Assembly: GCA_905182095.1 (NCBI GenBank)
Contig: CAJJAQ010000058.1
Span: forward strand, 1-38,125
Length of the DNA stretch: 38,125 nt
From: an uncultured Pseudomonadales bacterium
GTDB lineage: Bacteria; Pseudomonadota; Gammaproteobacteria; Pseudomonadales; Azotimanducaceae
Reading direction: 5' to 3'
The notes below the pieces were generated by a model. The model was not told the origin of the DNA. It searched no databases and saw only the letters and a program-made list of their open reading frames with translations. Positions 1 to 8,125 of this stretch are shown piece by piece. A program made the position numbers and the translations under genes. The first letter of the stretch is position 1; each line of letters starts with the position of its first letter.

Positions 1-1056
1 AACAAAGCTAATCAGCTGATTAGTGATAGCCAAGTGGCTTTCTAGATGATTTTTTTGCTCAATTTGGCGCAGCGGGGCCAGAGAACCTTTAGCTAATTGT
101 TTGGGTACATAAATAATCATGGGCACATGAATGCCCGTGTCGAATAGTTCTCTCTTGGCTCTCGGTAAGCCGTCGCCGTGGTCTGTTGTCCAAATAATAA
201 TGGTCGATTCGGCAAGCCCGTCTTTTTCTAAGGCGGCCAAAATAGCCCCCACCTTTGCATCCATTGCGTGAATATTATTGTAGTGCCGCGCTATGTCTTG
301 CCTAACCTCAGGCAGGTCGGGGTAGTAAGGGGGAAGTTCAATTTGGCTTGGATCGGTGCTACTTGGCGCGACTAAGCCTAAAGCATGACGAAATTTTTGT
401 GTGCCAGCGTGGATTGGGCTGTGAGGTTTGCCGGTGGCTCGCATGACGCCGCTTTCGTGAGTTTCGAGAAAATTGATTAGGCCGAAAAAAGGTTGTCCTT
501 TTTCTCTGAGGTGCCAGGGTGCAGCGGTTGTTATTTGTGGGAATTTGCCGAGATCACCTTCGCTATCCCATAGCGTAAACGGACCACTATTGGCGTAAAT
601 CCCACTAAACTGGTAATCCAGTTTGCGATCGGTAAATGTAAAGTAGCCTTCGCTGCGCAAAATTTCCGGAAATGCTCTGAGAGATTTTGGCGGTTGGGCC
701 AAGTAAGGTCCAAGGGGGGCTGTGGATGTGCGCATATTTTGCGCGCCAAAACTGATCTGATGCTGCCCCGTAATGAGCGCAGCACGACTGGGCGCACAGA
801 CCCCGGCAGTGGTAAACACTTGAGTAAATCTTGCACCGCTATCGGCCAGTTCATCAAGGTTTGGCGTATCAGCAACGGCGTCACCGTAGCTGCCAATTCT
901 TGGTCCAAGATCTTCCGCAACCAAGAGTAGAATGTTTGGCTGCTTTGCTGGTGTTTTTGCATCGTTGGCAAGCCCGGCTGGACAGGATAGGGCTAGAACA
1001 ACGGTTATTAAAAAGCTTGTCGCCAATTTTTGCTGCTTTAATTTTAAGCTGTGCAT
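1..1056 (-). CDS. Secreted sulfatase (family S1), 3' part outside the window
   Basis: The reading frame is open from an ATG at 1056 to the window edge (352 codons, C-terminus missing). After a signal-peptide-like start (LITVVLALSCPAGLAN) comes PNILLLVAEDLGPRIGSYGD, the usual N-terminal metal-binding strand of S1 sulfatases. The CxPSR signature follows as VCAPSRAALMTG, with Cys87 as the residue converted to formylglycine. The later segment TTDHGDGLPRAKRELFDTG is the second metal and substrate motif. The pattern is closest to bacterial N-sulfoglucosamine or arylsulfatase-like enzymes, which remove sulfate from glycans in the periplasm or outside the cell; the substrate cannot be told. It lies 35 bases downstream of the SLC13 transporter on the same strand, so co-transcription is likely. 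No formylglycine-generating enzyme was recognised in the window. The ribosome-binding site is weak, so the start is approximate. Confidence 0.9.
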   Translation of the reverse strand, partial: MHSLKLKQQKLATSFLITVVLALSCPAGLANDAKTPAKQPNILLLVAEDLGPRIGSYGDAVADTPNLDELADSGARFTQVFTTAGVCAPSRAALITGQHQISFGAQNMRTSTAPLGPYLAQPPKSLRAFPEILRSEGYFTFTDRKLDYQFSGIYANSGPFTLWDSEGDLGKFPQITTAAPWHLREKGQPFFGLINFLETHESGVMRATGKPHSPIHAGTQKFRHALGLVAPSSTDPSQIELPPYYPDLPEVRQDIARHYNNIHAMDAKVGAILAALEKDGLAESTIIIWTTDHGDGLPRAKRELFDTGIHVPMIIYVPKQLAKGSLAPLRQIEQKNHLESHLAITNQLISFV

Positions 1057-1091
1057 CTTGTTCTCGCTTCTCGCTTCTCGTTTGCTAATAA

Positions 1092-2954
1092 CTATAGATA
1101 AAGAACCGACAGTAGATAACTTAGAGTAACCCACATAATTATTGTTAACGGCAGTCCTACTTTAACAAAATCTCCGAATGTGTAGTTGCCTGCGCTCATC
1201 ACTAGCAAATTCGTTTTGTAAGCCATGGGTGTTGCGTAACTCATGTTTGCACCGAATAACACGGCCAAAACAAATGCTTCGGGTGGCAGTTGTAAATGAT
1301 TAGCTATACCAATTGCGATGGGTGTGCCAATGACAGCTGCTGCGTTGTTTGAAACCACATTGGTCAAAACTGCCAAGAGCAGCATTAACGCCGACAAAAT
1401 AATTGTTGGGCTTGCACCCTGAGTGGCAAAGAGAAAGATCTCTGTTAGATAAACCGTCGCCCCGGTTTTTTGTAACGCCATACCCAGCGCCAGGCTGGCG
1501 GCCACCACGAAATAGACAGAGGGACTGACAGCGCGGATTGCAGCGCCCGTACTTAGGCAGCGCGTCAGCAGCATGGCGGCTGTGCCGGTTAATGCAGCCA
1601 CCGCTATAGGTAGCAAACCGCTGCCTGCTAAAACCACAACGCTGATAATAATAGCTAGGGCTATGGGTGCTTTTGCGGTTTTCGGCAGCGTAATGCTGCC
1701 ATCTAAGACGAGAAATTCTGTAGAGCTTTTGAGTTCGCTGACTTGGTTTTTGGCCCCCTGAAGCAACAGTACGTCGCCAGGTCTGAGAATGACTTGCTGT
1801 ATTTCTTGGCTTGTCTGCCAAATGTCTTTACCCGCCCTGTGCAGGGCTAAAACCACTAATTGATGTTGCTGAATGAAGTGGGTCTCACTTAGGTTGGTTT
1901 GATCTAGGTTAGAGCCTTGCACCACCGCTACTTCTACCAGTGTTTGATCGTCGGCGGTAAGGGGGTGGTCATCTGAAACAGGTGTTTCTGCTGGCTGAGG
2001 TCCTTCGTCAAAAGCATCGGTTTGGGTTTTTTCCGCTTCGGCAAACAGTACCCCGTCTAAAGCGTCCTCATATTGTTTGAGATTCTGCGGCGTGTCGCGT
2101 ATTCGCAGGCGGTCCCCTTGGGCAAGTATGAGGTCAGGCAGGGGCATAACTACTGTGTTGTCTCGCAAAATTCGCTGTACTTGCATAGTCGGACCCGCTG
2201 CTGTTCTTGCTTCGGCAAAGGTTTTGCCAATCATGTGACTGTCTGCGCTGATTTGTAGTCGCGCTTCAAACAGCCTGGGCGAGTGGTCGCTGAGTTGTGA
2301 GCTGCGATCAGGTAGTAATTTGGGCGCTATGAGCCACAGATAGAGTATGGCAACCACGCTAGACAACAGCGCCGGCAGGGCGAAATCGAACATACCAAAT
2401 TCTTTTAAGCCTTGATCTTGTGCAAGGCTGACCACCAGCAAGTTGGTAGAAGTGCCGATGGTGGTTGCCATGCCGCCAACTAATGTGGCGAAGCCCATGG
2501 GCATAAGGACTTTCGAGGGCGATTTATTAGTGCGTAGGCATACGGAAATGAGTATGGGTAAAAGTAATACGACAATGGGCGTGTTGTTGACGAAGGCAGA
2601 CAGTACACCGCCTACAATGAGGGTCAGCAGCAGTGAGAAAATCGGCGCTTTACCCCATAGGCCAGATAGTAAACGCCCAACGGGTTCTAATGCCCCGGTA
2701 CGCACTAAACCCTGGCCTAACACCATAAGGGCGCACACGCTGATGAGTGCTTCATGGGCTAACCCGGCAAAAAAGTCTGTGGCTTTTACCTCTTCAAACG
2801 GCGCAATGGCAAACCCTAAGACGATGATGCCGAGTAAGCACAGGGCGGTGATTTCAAGTTTCAGTTCTTCTCGGCTAAACAACACGAGAGCAACCACGGT
2901 CAATGTCATCATGGCTACCGCATGGGGGTTGGGTAGGTCTGGCATATCAATCAT
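1092..2954 (-). CDS. SLC13/DASS-family anion transporter with central RCK_C (TrkA-C) domains
   Basis: This 620-residue inner-membrane protein has hydrophobic blocks at both ends and a soluble middle. The N-terminal half contains the SLC13 (divalent anion:Na+ symporter) hallmark SAFVNNTPIVVLLLPI near residue 120 and a TTIGTSTNLLV segment; the C-terminal half repeats it as TNVVSNNAAAVIGTPIAI. Between them, residues of about 225-425, lie two TrkA-C-like regulatory domains (for example GKTFAEARTAAGPTMQVQRI), as in bacterial SLC13 permeases often annotated as sulfate or dicarboxylate transporters. The ATG at 2954 is preceded by AGGA at a good distance. Because the next gene encodes a sulfatase, import of the released sulfate, or of another dianion, is a reasonable inference, but the substrate is not visible in the sequence. 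Confidence 0.85.
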   Translation of the reverse strand: MIDMPDLPNPHAVAMMTLTVVALVLFSREELKLEITALCLLGIIVLGFAIAPFEEVKATDFFAGLAHEALISVCALMVLGQGLVRTGALEPVGRLLSGLWGKAPIFSLLLTLIVGGVLSAFVNNTPIVVLLLPILISVCLRTNKSPSKVLMPMGFATLVGGMATTIGTSTNLLVVSLAQDQGLKEFGMFDFALPALLSSVVAILYLWLIAPKLLPDRSSQLSDHSPRLFEARLQISADSHMIGKTFAEARTAAGPTMQVQRILRDNTVVMPLPDLILAQGDRLRIRDTPQNLKQYEDALDGVLFAEAEKTQTDAFDEGPQPAETPVSDDHPLTADDQTLVEVAVVQGSNLDQTNLSETHFIQQHQLVVLALHRAGKDIWQTSQEIQQVILRPGDVLLLQGAKNQVSELKSSTEFLVLDGSITLPKTAKAPIALAIIISVVVLAGSGLLPIAVAALTGTAAMLLTRCLSTGAAIRAVSPSVYFVVAASLALGMALQKTGATVYLTEIFLFATQGASPTIILSALMLLLAVLTNVVSNNAAAVIGTPIAIGIANHLQLPPEAFVLAVLFGANMSYATPMAYKTNLLVMSAGNYTFGDFVKVGLPLTIIMWVTLSYLLSVLYL

Positions 2955-3282
2955 GTGGCATCCTATTTGCGCAAGCTGGCCTAGTTAAATTAGAGCTAAA
3001 ACTAGTCTTAATCTTTGCTCAGCCTACTTCTGTTATGAATTTAGATCCATGCCAGTGCATTTGGCTACTATGCAGTAGACTGCGTCAGCCTTATTATGGG
3101 TACCTTAACCGGTGGTGCGCAATTTCGCCTGAAAGGCGGATATTTGGGTTATCGACCTCTGTGGGTGATAAGGTGCGCAAAGCATTGGCTGCGCCGATGT
3201 GTTGCGGTTGGTTGACCGCCCTGCAGTGTAAATTTTAGTCAAAAGATACGTCCAAGTAGCAGAAGGAAAGGGAAGTAGGTTC
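2955..3282. other. Intergenic region between divergent transporter and thrS
   Basis: These 328 bases separate two divergent genes and must hold both promoters. I see no convincing gene: the frame open through part of it is a shadow of the transporter and has no family resemblance. The thrS frame has a stop (TAA) at 3229-3231, only 17 codons before its ATG, so there is no room for an in-frame N-terminal extension of ThrS. No clear tRNA-like operator or riboswitch was recognised. Confidence 0.6.
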
Positions 3283-5163
3283 ATGTCAGAAGCTCATGTT
3301 GAAGAAATTGAAAAAGACGATCTATATAAAGTTCGTCATAGTTTAGCTCACGTCTTAGCTCAGGCTGTTTTAGAAATTCGTCCCGGTAGCACGTTGGGGT
3401 TTGGACCACCCATCAGTGACGGGTTTTATTACGACTTCATTTTGTCTGAGCCGCTTACCGAGGAAGATTTCCCCACGCTGATGCAAAAGATGAAGAAGAT
3501 CATCAAGAAGGGTCAGCGTTTTGATCGCGAAGATCTTTCCGCAGATGATGCCCTTGCGCGCATTAGTGAAATGGGCGAACCCTACAAAATGGAATACGGC
3601 GCTGAGCTAGTCGAGAAGAATAACCTTGAAGGTTTATCTTTTTATCGCAATGGGCCGTTCTTAGATATGTGTGAAGGGCCTCACGTGCATACCACCAAAG
3701 ACATTCCAAGAGATGCCTTTAAATTGCGAAGTGTGGCCGGCGCGTATTGGCGTGGTAATTCTGATAATGTCATGATGACGCGAATTTACGCTTGGGCATT
3801 TCTGGATAAAGAAACATTAGACACCCATGTCACTGCTTATGAAGAAGCCCAAGCTAGAGACCACAAGAAGTTGGGTCGAGAGCTGGGTATTTACACCATT
3901 GATAACGATATTGGTAAAGGCCTGCCGTTATGGCTACCCAATGGCACTATTATTCGTGATGAGATAGAAAACCTTGCCAAAGAGCTGGAGTTCAAAGCCG
4001 GCTATTCTAGAGTCGTAACTCCGCATCTAGCCAAAGAATCTTTGTACCACACCACGGGCCATTTGCCTTACTACGCAGAAGACATGTATCCGCCTATGGA
4101 GTTGTTGGAATCTGCCGCTGGTAGTGACGATGACGACGAGGGTGAAGGTGGCGAGCGCATGGTTAAGGAGTCTTACCGACTGCGCCCAATGAATTGCCCA
4201 CATCACCACAAAGTATTTTCTGCAGAACCCCGTAGCTACAGGGATCTGCCTCTGCGTTTGGCGGAATACGGTCAAGTCTACCGGTTTGAGGATTCTGGCG
4301 CTGTCAGTGGTTTGGTTCGCGTGCGCGGCATGTGTATGAATGATGCGCATATTTATTGCACCAAAGAACAGATTAAGGATGAGTTCAAGTCTGTTATGGC
4401 AATGTATCAAGATGCCTACAGTATTCTTGGTTTGGATAATTTTCATATCCGCTTGTCGAAGTGGGACCCAGAAGATCCCAAGGGCAAGGAAAAGTATGTG
4501 GACGATCCGCAAGCATGGCGTGACTCAGAGCAGGTGCTTGAGGAAGTGCTAAATGAAATGGGTATTGATTACAAAATTGGGCTTGGCGAGGGTGCCTTCT
4601 ATGGTCCAAAGATAGACATTCAATTCACTACTGTGACTGGCCGCGAAGAATCAGTTTCTACCGTACAGTTAGATTTTGCTGTGCCAGGTAGAATGGGCTT
4701 GAAATATGTGGGTTCAGATGGGCAAGAGCATACGCCGTTTTGTATTCACCGCGCACCGTTTAGTACCCACGAGCGCATGGTTGCGTTTCTAATTGAGCAT
4801 TTTGCGGGAGCGTTTCCAACGTGGCTTGCACCTGTTCAAGTTCAACTGCTTACGGTTTCTGAGCAATACGATGACTACGCAAAGGAAATAGTGGCGCGGT
4901 TGCGCAACCAAATGGTACGCGCTGAATTGGCGCCATCTAATGACACACTGCCGAAGAAAATTCGTCAGGGTGCAACGCGTAAGATACCTAATTTACTGAT
5001 AATTGGCGAGCGTGAAGTGGCTGATGGCACAGTTACACTACGTAGATACGGCCATCAACAACAGCAAACCTTTGCAGTGGCAGATTTCGAGAGTCTATTG
5101 ATCGACGCCATTAAGCAGCGCTTGCCTGAAGTGGATATAACCGACTCAGAGAATGCAGTTTAG
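3283..5163 (+). CDS. thrS: Threonyl-tRNA synthetase lacking the TGS domain
   Basis: This class II aminoacyl-tRNA synthetase of 626 residues charges tRNA-Thr in the cytoplasm. The editing domain is complete in its key residues: HSLAH (His19, His23) and MCEGPH (Cys130, His134). The catalytic zinc ligands are Cys305 in PMNCPHHH, His356 in NDAHIYC and His489 in CIHRAPF. The anticodon-binding domain follows FPTWLAPVQV. Usual bacterial ThrS starts with a TGS domain of about 60 residues; here the protein begins directly at the editing domain, and an upstream in-frame stop at 3229 shows this is not a mis-called start. An acidic insert (GSDDDDEGEG) precedes the zinc Cys. The ribosome-binding site is strong (AAGGAAAGGGAAG). 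The usual infC-rpmI-rplT neighbours are absent, so this may be a second or horizontally acquired copy. The family assignment is certain; its role as the main or an accessory enzyme is not. Confidence 0.95.
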   Translation: MSEAHVEEIEKDDLYKVRHSLAHVLAQAVLEIRPGSTLGFGPPISDGFYYDFILSEPLTEEDFPTLMQKMKKIIKKGQRFDREDLSADDALARISEMGEPYKMEYGAELVEKNNLEGLSFYRNGPFLDMCEGPHVHTTKDIPRDAFKLRSVAGAYWRGNSDNVMMTRIYAWAFLDKETLDTHVTAYEEAQARDHKKLGRELGIYTIDNDIGKGLPLWLPNGTIIRDEIENLAKELEFKAGYSRVVTPHLAKESLYHTTGHLPYYAEDMYPPMELLESAAGSDDDDEGEGGERMVKESYRLRPMNCPHHHKVFSAEPRSYRDLPLRLAEYGQVYRFEDSGAVSGLVRVRGMCMNDAHIYCTKEQIKDEFKSVMAMYQDAYSILGLDNFHIRLSKWDPEDPKGKEKYVDDPQAWRDSEQVLEEVLNEMGIDYKIGLGEGAFYGPKIDIQFTTVTGREESVSTVQLDFAVPGRMGLKYVGSDGQEHTPFCIHRAPFSTHERMVAFLIEHFAGAFPTWLAPVQVQLLTVSEQYDDYAKEIVARLRNQMVRAELAPSNDTLPKKIRQGATRKIPNLLIIGEREVADGTVTLRRYGHQQQQTFAVADFESLLIDAIKQRLPEVDITDSENAV

Positions 5164-5727
5164 TGCGTAAAAGATTATTAGTTAACCTAAAACGTATATA
5201 AACAGTTAGTTGTGTTGGTGAGGACGACAAGCTAGCTGTATGAAAATCTTGAATAGGGTGTTGCTGCTAACACGTAGCGGCACCCGCGATCATACGCGCA
5301 AGACCAATGCTACTTTGATCAGAGCGCACATTGTATCGTTAGCCTAAGCGCATTAACTCTTCCAATTTCTCCCCACTAGCCAACGTAGAACCACGATACT
5401 GCCCAGCAACCCTGATTTTCTTCGCTGGGAATATGTCCCTAAACTGTCACCTTTAGATTCTCACGCAGTCAATGATAGCTCCAAAATTACCGTTGGTCGG
5501 GTCAATATTGTCCCGCTAAAGAACTGATTGCAATATTTGCGATCGGGAGAGCAAAAGAATAGGGGGGGAGGACTGGTTAAAATAGCTAAGTCACCTAAGT
5601 TTTAGTGCGCTCATAAAGCTGGTTGTCCAAACCCTATCCTGTGCAAGTCATTTAGATGTCCTGTCCCAGTCGTCACCGGCTGAGGGTTGGGGATAGCGGT
5701 TAAACCTAGGAAGTATGGCTTTAAAAA
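5164..5727. other. 564-base gap without a recognisable gene
   Basis: No open frame of useful length was found on either strand. A minus-strand stretch at 5339-5446 could encode about 35 residues, ending in EKLEELMRLG and containing KKIRVAGQYRGSTLASG. It has no start codon and begins just after a stop, so it could be the tail of a decayed gene; I could not identify a family. A run of G residues lies near 5562-5570. The promoter of the envelope operon that begins at 5728 should lie in the last 100 bases, but I see no clean -35/-10 pair. Confidence 0.5.
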
Positions 5728-6810
5728 ATGAACGCATTTCAAACCTTACTGTCTGTCATATTGATGACCACTCTGTTGCAAGGGTGCGCTATGACAAATT
5801 CGTCGCAAACAAGGTCTTTTCTAAAACTATACGCGTCGGAACGGCAGAAAGCAGAGTCAGTTAACGATAAAGCGTCAATTATTGAGGCTGTTTCAACAAG
5901 AAAAAACCAACCGATTCATTCTACAACGGGTAATAGCATTGATGTGGTGAATGCCGGCCAGGTTAGTGAAGTGCCTGAATTGTTTCAGCTAAAAAATCTT
6001 GCCTATGACGCCCCTATTCCTGAGCTTTCGGCTCGTACTGGCGCGCCTTTAGCGTTGGCCCGAGGTATTGCAGAGCAACGGCTAGCAGAGTGGATGTCTA
6101 GGCCGATAGAAATAGATCCTTTTCGAGAATCCCCGCCATCACAGCCTATTTTTGTTGCCCCCCCAGTTTTAACAAAAACCGAATTCGAAACGACGCAAAG
6201 TTTTGAGCAACGCTTAATGCGCGCGCAAGCGTTATATGACACAAAAGTTGCTGCCCAGCGGGATGAATATAAGAGGCGTGTGAACGCATACAATAATGTT
6301 GTAAAAGACTACAACAGTTACCTCGAGCTAGAGAGGGCCGCTCGCCGCGAGCAATTAGAAAGAATGCGGTGGGAGTATATAAATCAAGCGCTGCAGCACA
6401 TTTTGGGCGATCCAACACTTGTAGAGGCTACCTATAATGCCGACGCTGAAACGTTTTTTGTTGATCTAGTATCGCCAAAGGCGGAGTTTCGGCGCACCTT
6501 AACAACGAACATTCCGTTGGAACTCGCGCCTATTTTTAAGAGTCAGCTTAACAAGGCTCGCCCCATTATCTCGTTCAACTTGGACGAAGCGGCCGGGCTT
6601 ATAGTGCGCGATATTATAATCGAGTTTCAAGGTTCTAACTATGTTGCAAATATAGCTGCGTCGAAAATTGTCGCCGTAGAAAAAACGAAAACGTTGCGTG
6701 CTACGAATGAGGCATTTCAGGTTCTTCCTTTGATTCCGTTAGAGGCTGCTAACTCTGACTTGTCGGGGGAGCATAAAAACTTCGGCGCTGGTCTAAATCG
6801 GAAACGCTAG
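5728..6810 (+). CDS. Unknown lipoprotein with central coiled coil, first gene of the envelope cluster
   Basis: This 360-residue protein has a clear lipoprotein signal: a hydrophobic stretch followed by LLQGC, with Cys20 as the lipidated residue. The +2 residue is Ala, so outer-membrane sorting is expected. Residues of about 155-230 are rich in Arg, Glu, Gln and Leu and probably form a coiled coil (FEQRLMRAQALYDTKVAAQ and the following helix). The C-terminal third looks like a mixed alpha/beta domain. I recognise no family. It lies first in a run of nine same-strand genes for envelope proteins, but a 420-base gap separates it from the next gene, so it may be transcribed on its own. The nearest Shine-Dalgarno-like AGGAAG is 14 bases before the ATG, which is long; the lipobox position still supports this start. 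Confidence 0.75.
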   Translation: MNAFQTLLSVILMTTLLQGCAMTNSSQTRSFLKLYASERQKAESVNDKASIIEAVSTRKNQPIHSTTGNSIDVVNAGQVSEVPELFQLKNLAYDAPIPELSARTGAPLALARGIAEQRLAEWMSRPIEIDPFRESPPSQPIFVAPPVLTKTEFETTQSFEQRLMRAQALYDTKVAAQRDEYKRRVNAYNNVVKDYNSYLELERAARREQLERMRWEYINQALQHILGDPTLVEATYNADAETFFVDLVSPKAEFRRTLTTNIPLELAPIFKSQLNKARPIISFNLDEAAGLIVRDIIIEFQGSNYVANIAASKIVAVEKTKTLRATNEAFQVLPLIPLEAANSDLSGEHKNFGAGLNRKR

Positions 6811-7233
6811 TTTTGAGTCCGCGGGGGACTACCAGCTTCAATAGAATATGGCTTAAGAGGGGGCGGGAATGGAATTAGGTTGGTTAAAAGCAGAAGTGAA
6901 GCCGTAAACTTTTCTTCAATGCATAATCCGATAATACCTTCCACCCTAATATGCTTTGCATATGCACAGTTTCTAGTGTCAGTAAAAAAAGAAACCAGTT
7001 CCGCATGATGAATTTGTTGGGTTAGTGTGCTTAGGGTTTGATCAGGGTGTGCGGCGTGAAACGGGGCAAAAAAGGGTGGCAGCTTTTGCTCAGATTAGAT
7101 GCTTAGAGTTAATGCACGTTAATAAGTTTAGTGATTCTCTGCGTATGACATTTGTAAGTGAAGGCAGATCGATCTTACGTTGAAGATCCCGGCGGGTTTT
7201 AGAAATCTTAAAAGTACGAAGGGAATATTATTC
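6811..7233. other. Gap between the lipoprotein and SUMF1-like genes
   Basis: About 420 bases without a recognisable gene. A short inverted repeat (AGTCC/GGACT) right after the lipoprotein stop could be part of a weak terminator, but no T-run follows. The AT-rich stretch around 7080-7150 is the likely place for a second promoter. A TTG at 7180 is in frame with the next gene and would extend it by 18 residues, but the start at 7234 has a better ribosome-binding site. Confidence 0.5.
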
Positions 7234-8118
7234 TTGAAAAATTTGAATTTCATTCGATCGGTTATTTTTGCGAAAGTCGCGTTGTTTTTTGCACTCATAC
7301 CATTGCTGGCGTTACAGAATTCCCTCGCACAAGGGATTGTTTGGGGAGGTGGCCAAGGTAATAAGAGGGTGCCCCAAATTTTGAATACGTCGTCAAAAAT
7401 TTGTAGCCGAAATTCTATAGCTAACGGTGCCAGAATTGGTGCGGCTGACGCAAATCTTATCTCAACTGACTGTCAAAACGATATTTTGGCAAATTTTGTT
7501 TATATTCGTGGCGGTTGCGACGATGAGGGCTGTATTGCAGACTTCAAGATTAGCGCCTATGAAGTAACTAACAAACAGTTCCGCGAATTTCAGAAGGATT
7601 ATTCCACTGAAGCATTGGCGAACACATCTTTGAATGGGGAATTCCAACCTGTACTTGGGGTTTCTGCAGGTAAAGCCGGTGCATATGCGGATTGGCTTTC
7701 TGCAAAAACCCGCCAAAAATTTCGTTTGCCGACTAAACGAGAGTGGCTGCATTCGATAAAGTCTGTGGATTTTTCAGAAGGTGCATTTTGTAAGTACGCG
7801 CACTCAAATCGCGGCAGTGCCTTAGCTGCAACGGTCGGAAATTATGAAGTTTGCCCTCGGCCTATAGCCGGTACTTTGGCGGTGGGTTCTAAACTCGCCT
7901 CCAATAACGGCATATACGATCTTTTTGGTAATGCGGCAGAAATGGTTTGTGACGGTACATATGAAACGTGTACTTCTGGCAAGGCGCAGGCAATTGCGTA
8001 CGTTGCGGTGGGTGGCTCTTGGTTAGAACCACTGGAAAAATTTAACGTCGAAAGTATATATCGGATCGGCCCTAGCGGTTCTCCCTCTGTTGGTTTTCGT
8101 TTACTCCAGGAGCTTTGA
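7234..8118 (+). CDS. Secreted SUMF1/FGE-fold protein lacking the catalytic cysteine pair
   Basis: The SUMF1 (formylglycine-generating-enzyme sulfatase) fold is visible in order: FKISAYEVTNKQFREF, PVLGVSAGKAGAYADWLS, FRLPTKREWLHS, NNGIYDLFGNAAEMVCDG, YVAVGGSWLEP and a final GFRLL. The N-terminus is a signal peptide (LFFALIPLLALQNSLAQG), so it acts in the periplasm or outside. True formylglycine-generating enzymes carry two copper-binding cysteines just after the GGS motif; here that segment is GGSWLEPLEKFNVESIYR with no cysteine. It is therefore more likely a structural or binding member of the fold, like those in gliding (GldK) or pyoverdine (PvdO) systems, than a sulfatase activator. The TTG at 7234 is chosen because GAAGGGA lies 9 bases upstream and it gives a normal signal peptide; a TTG at 7180 is the alternative. 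Confidence 0.8.
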   Translation: MKNLNFIRSVIFAKVALFFALIPLLALQNSLAQGIVWGGGQGNKRVPQILNTSSKICSRNSIANGARIGAADANLISTDCQNDILANFVYIRGGCDDEGCIADFKISAYEVTNKQFREFQKDYSTEALANTSLNGEFQPVLGVSAGKAGAYADWLSAKTRQKFRLPTKREWLHSIKSVDFSEGAFCKYAHSNRGSALAATVGNYEVCPRPIAGTLAVGSKLASNNGIYDLFGNAAEMVCDGTYETCTSGKAQAIAYVAVGGSWLEPLEKFNVESIYRIGPSGSPSVGFRLLQEL

Positions 8119-8125
8119 GTTCGCT

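Noticed and set aside
2903-3238. A 111-residue frame before thrS as a separate TGS domain
   Set aside because: It overlaps the transporter gene on the other strand, has no TGS-like sequence and no ribosome-binding site.
7234-8118. Calling the SUMF1-fold protein the activator of the sulfatase at the left edge
   Set aside because: It lacks the paired cysteines after GGSW that formylglycine-generating enzymes need, and its gene sits in an unrelated envelope cluster.
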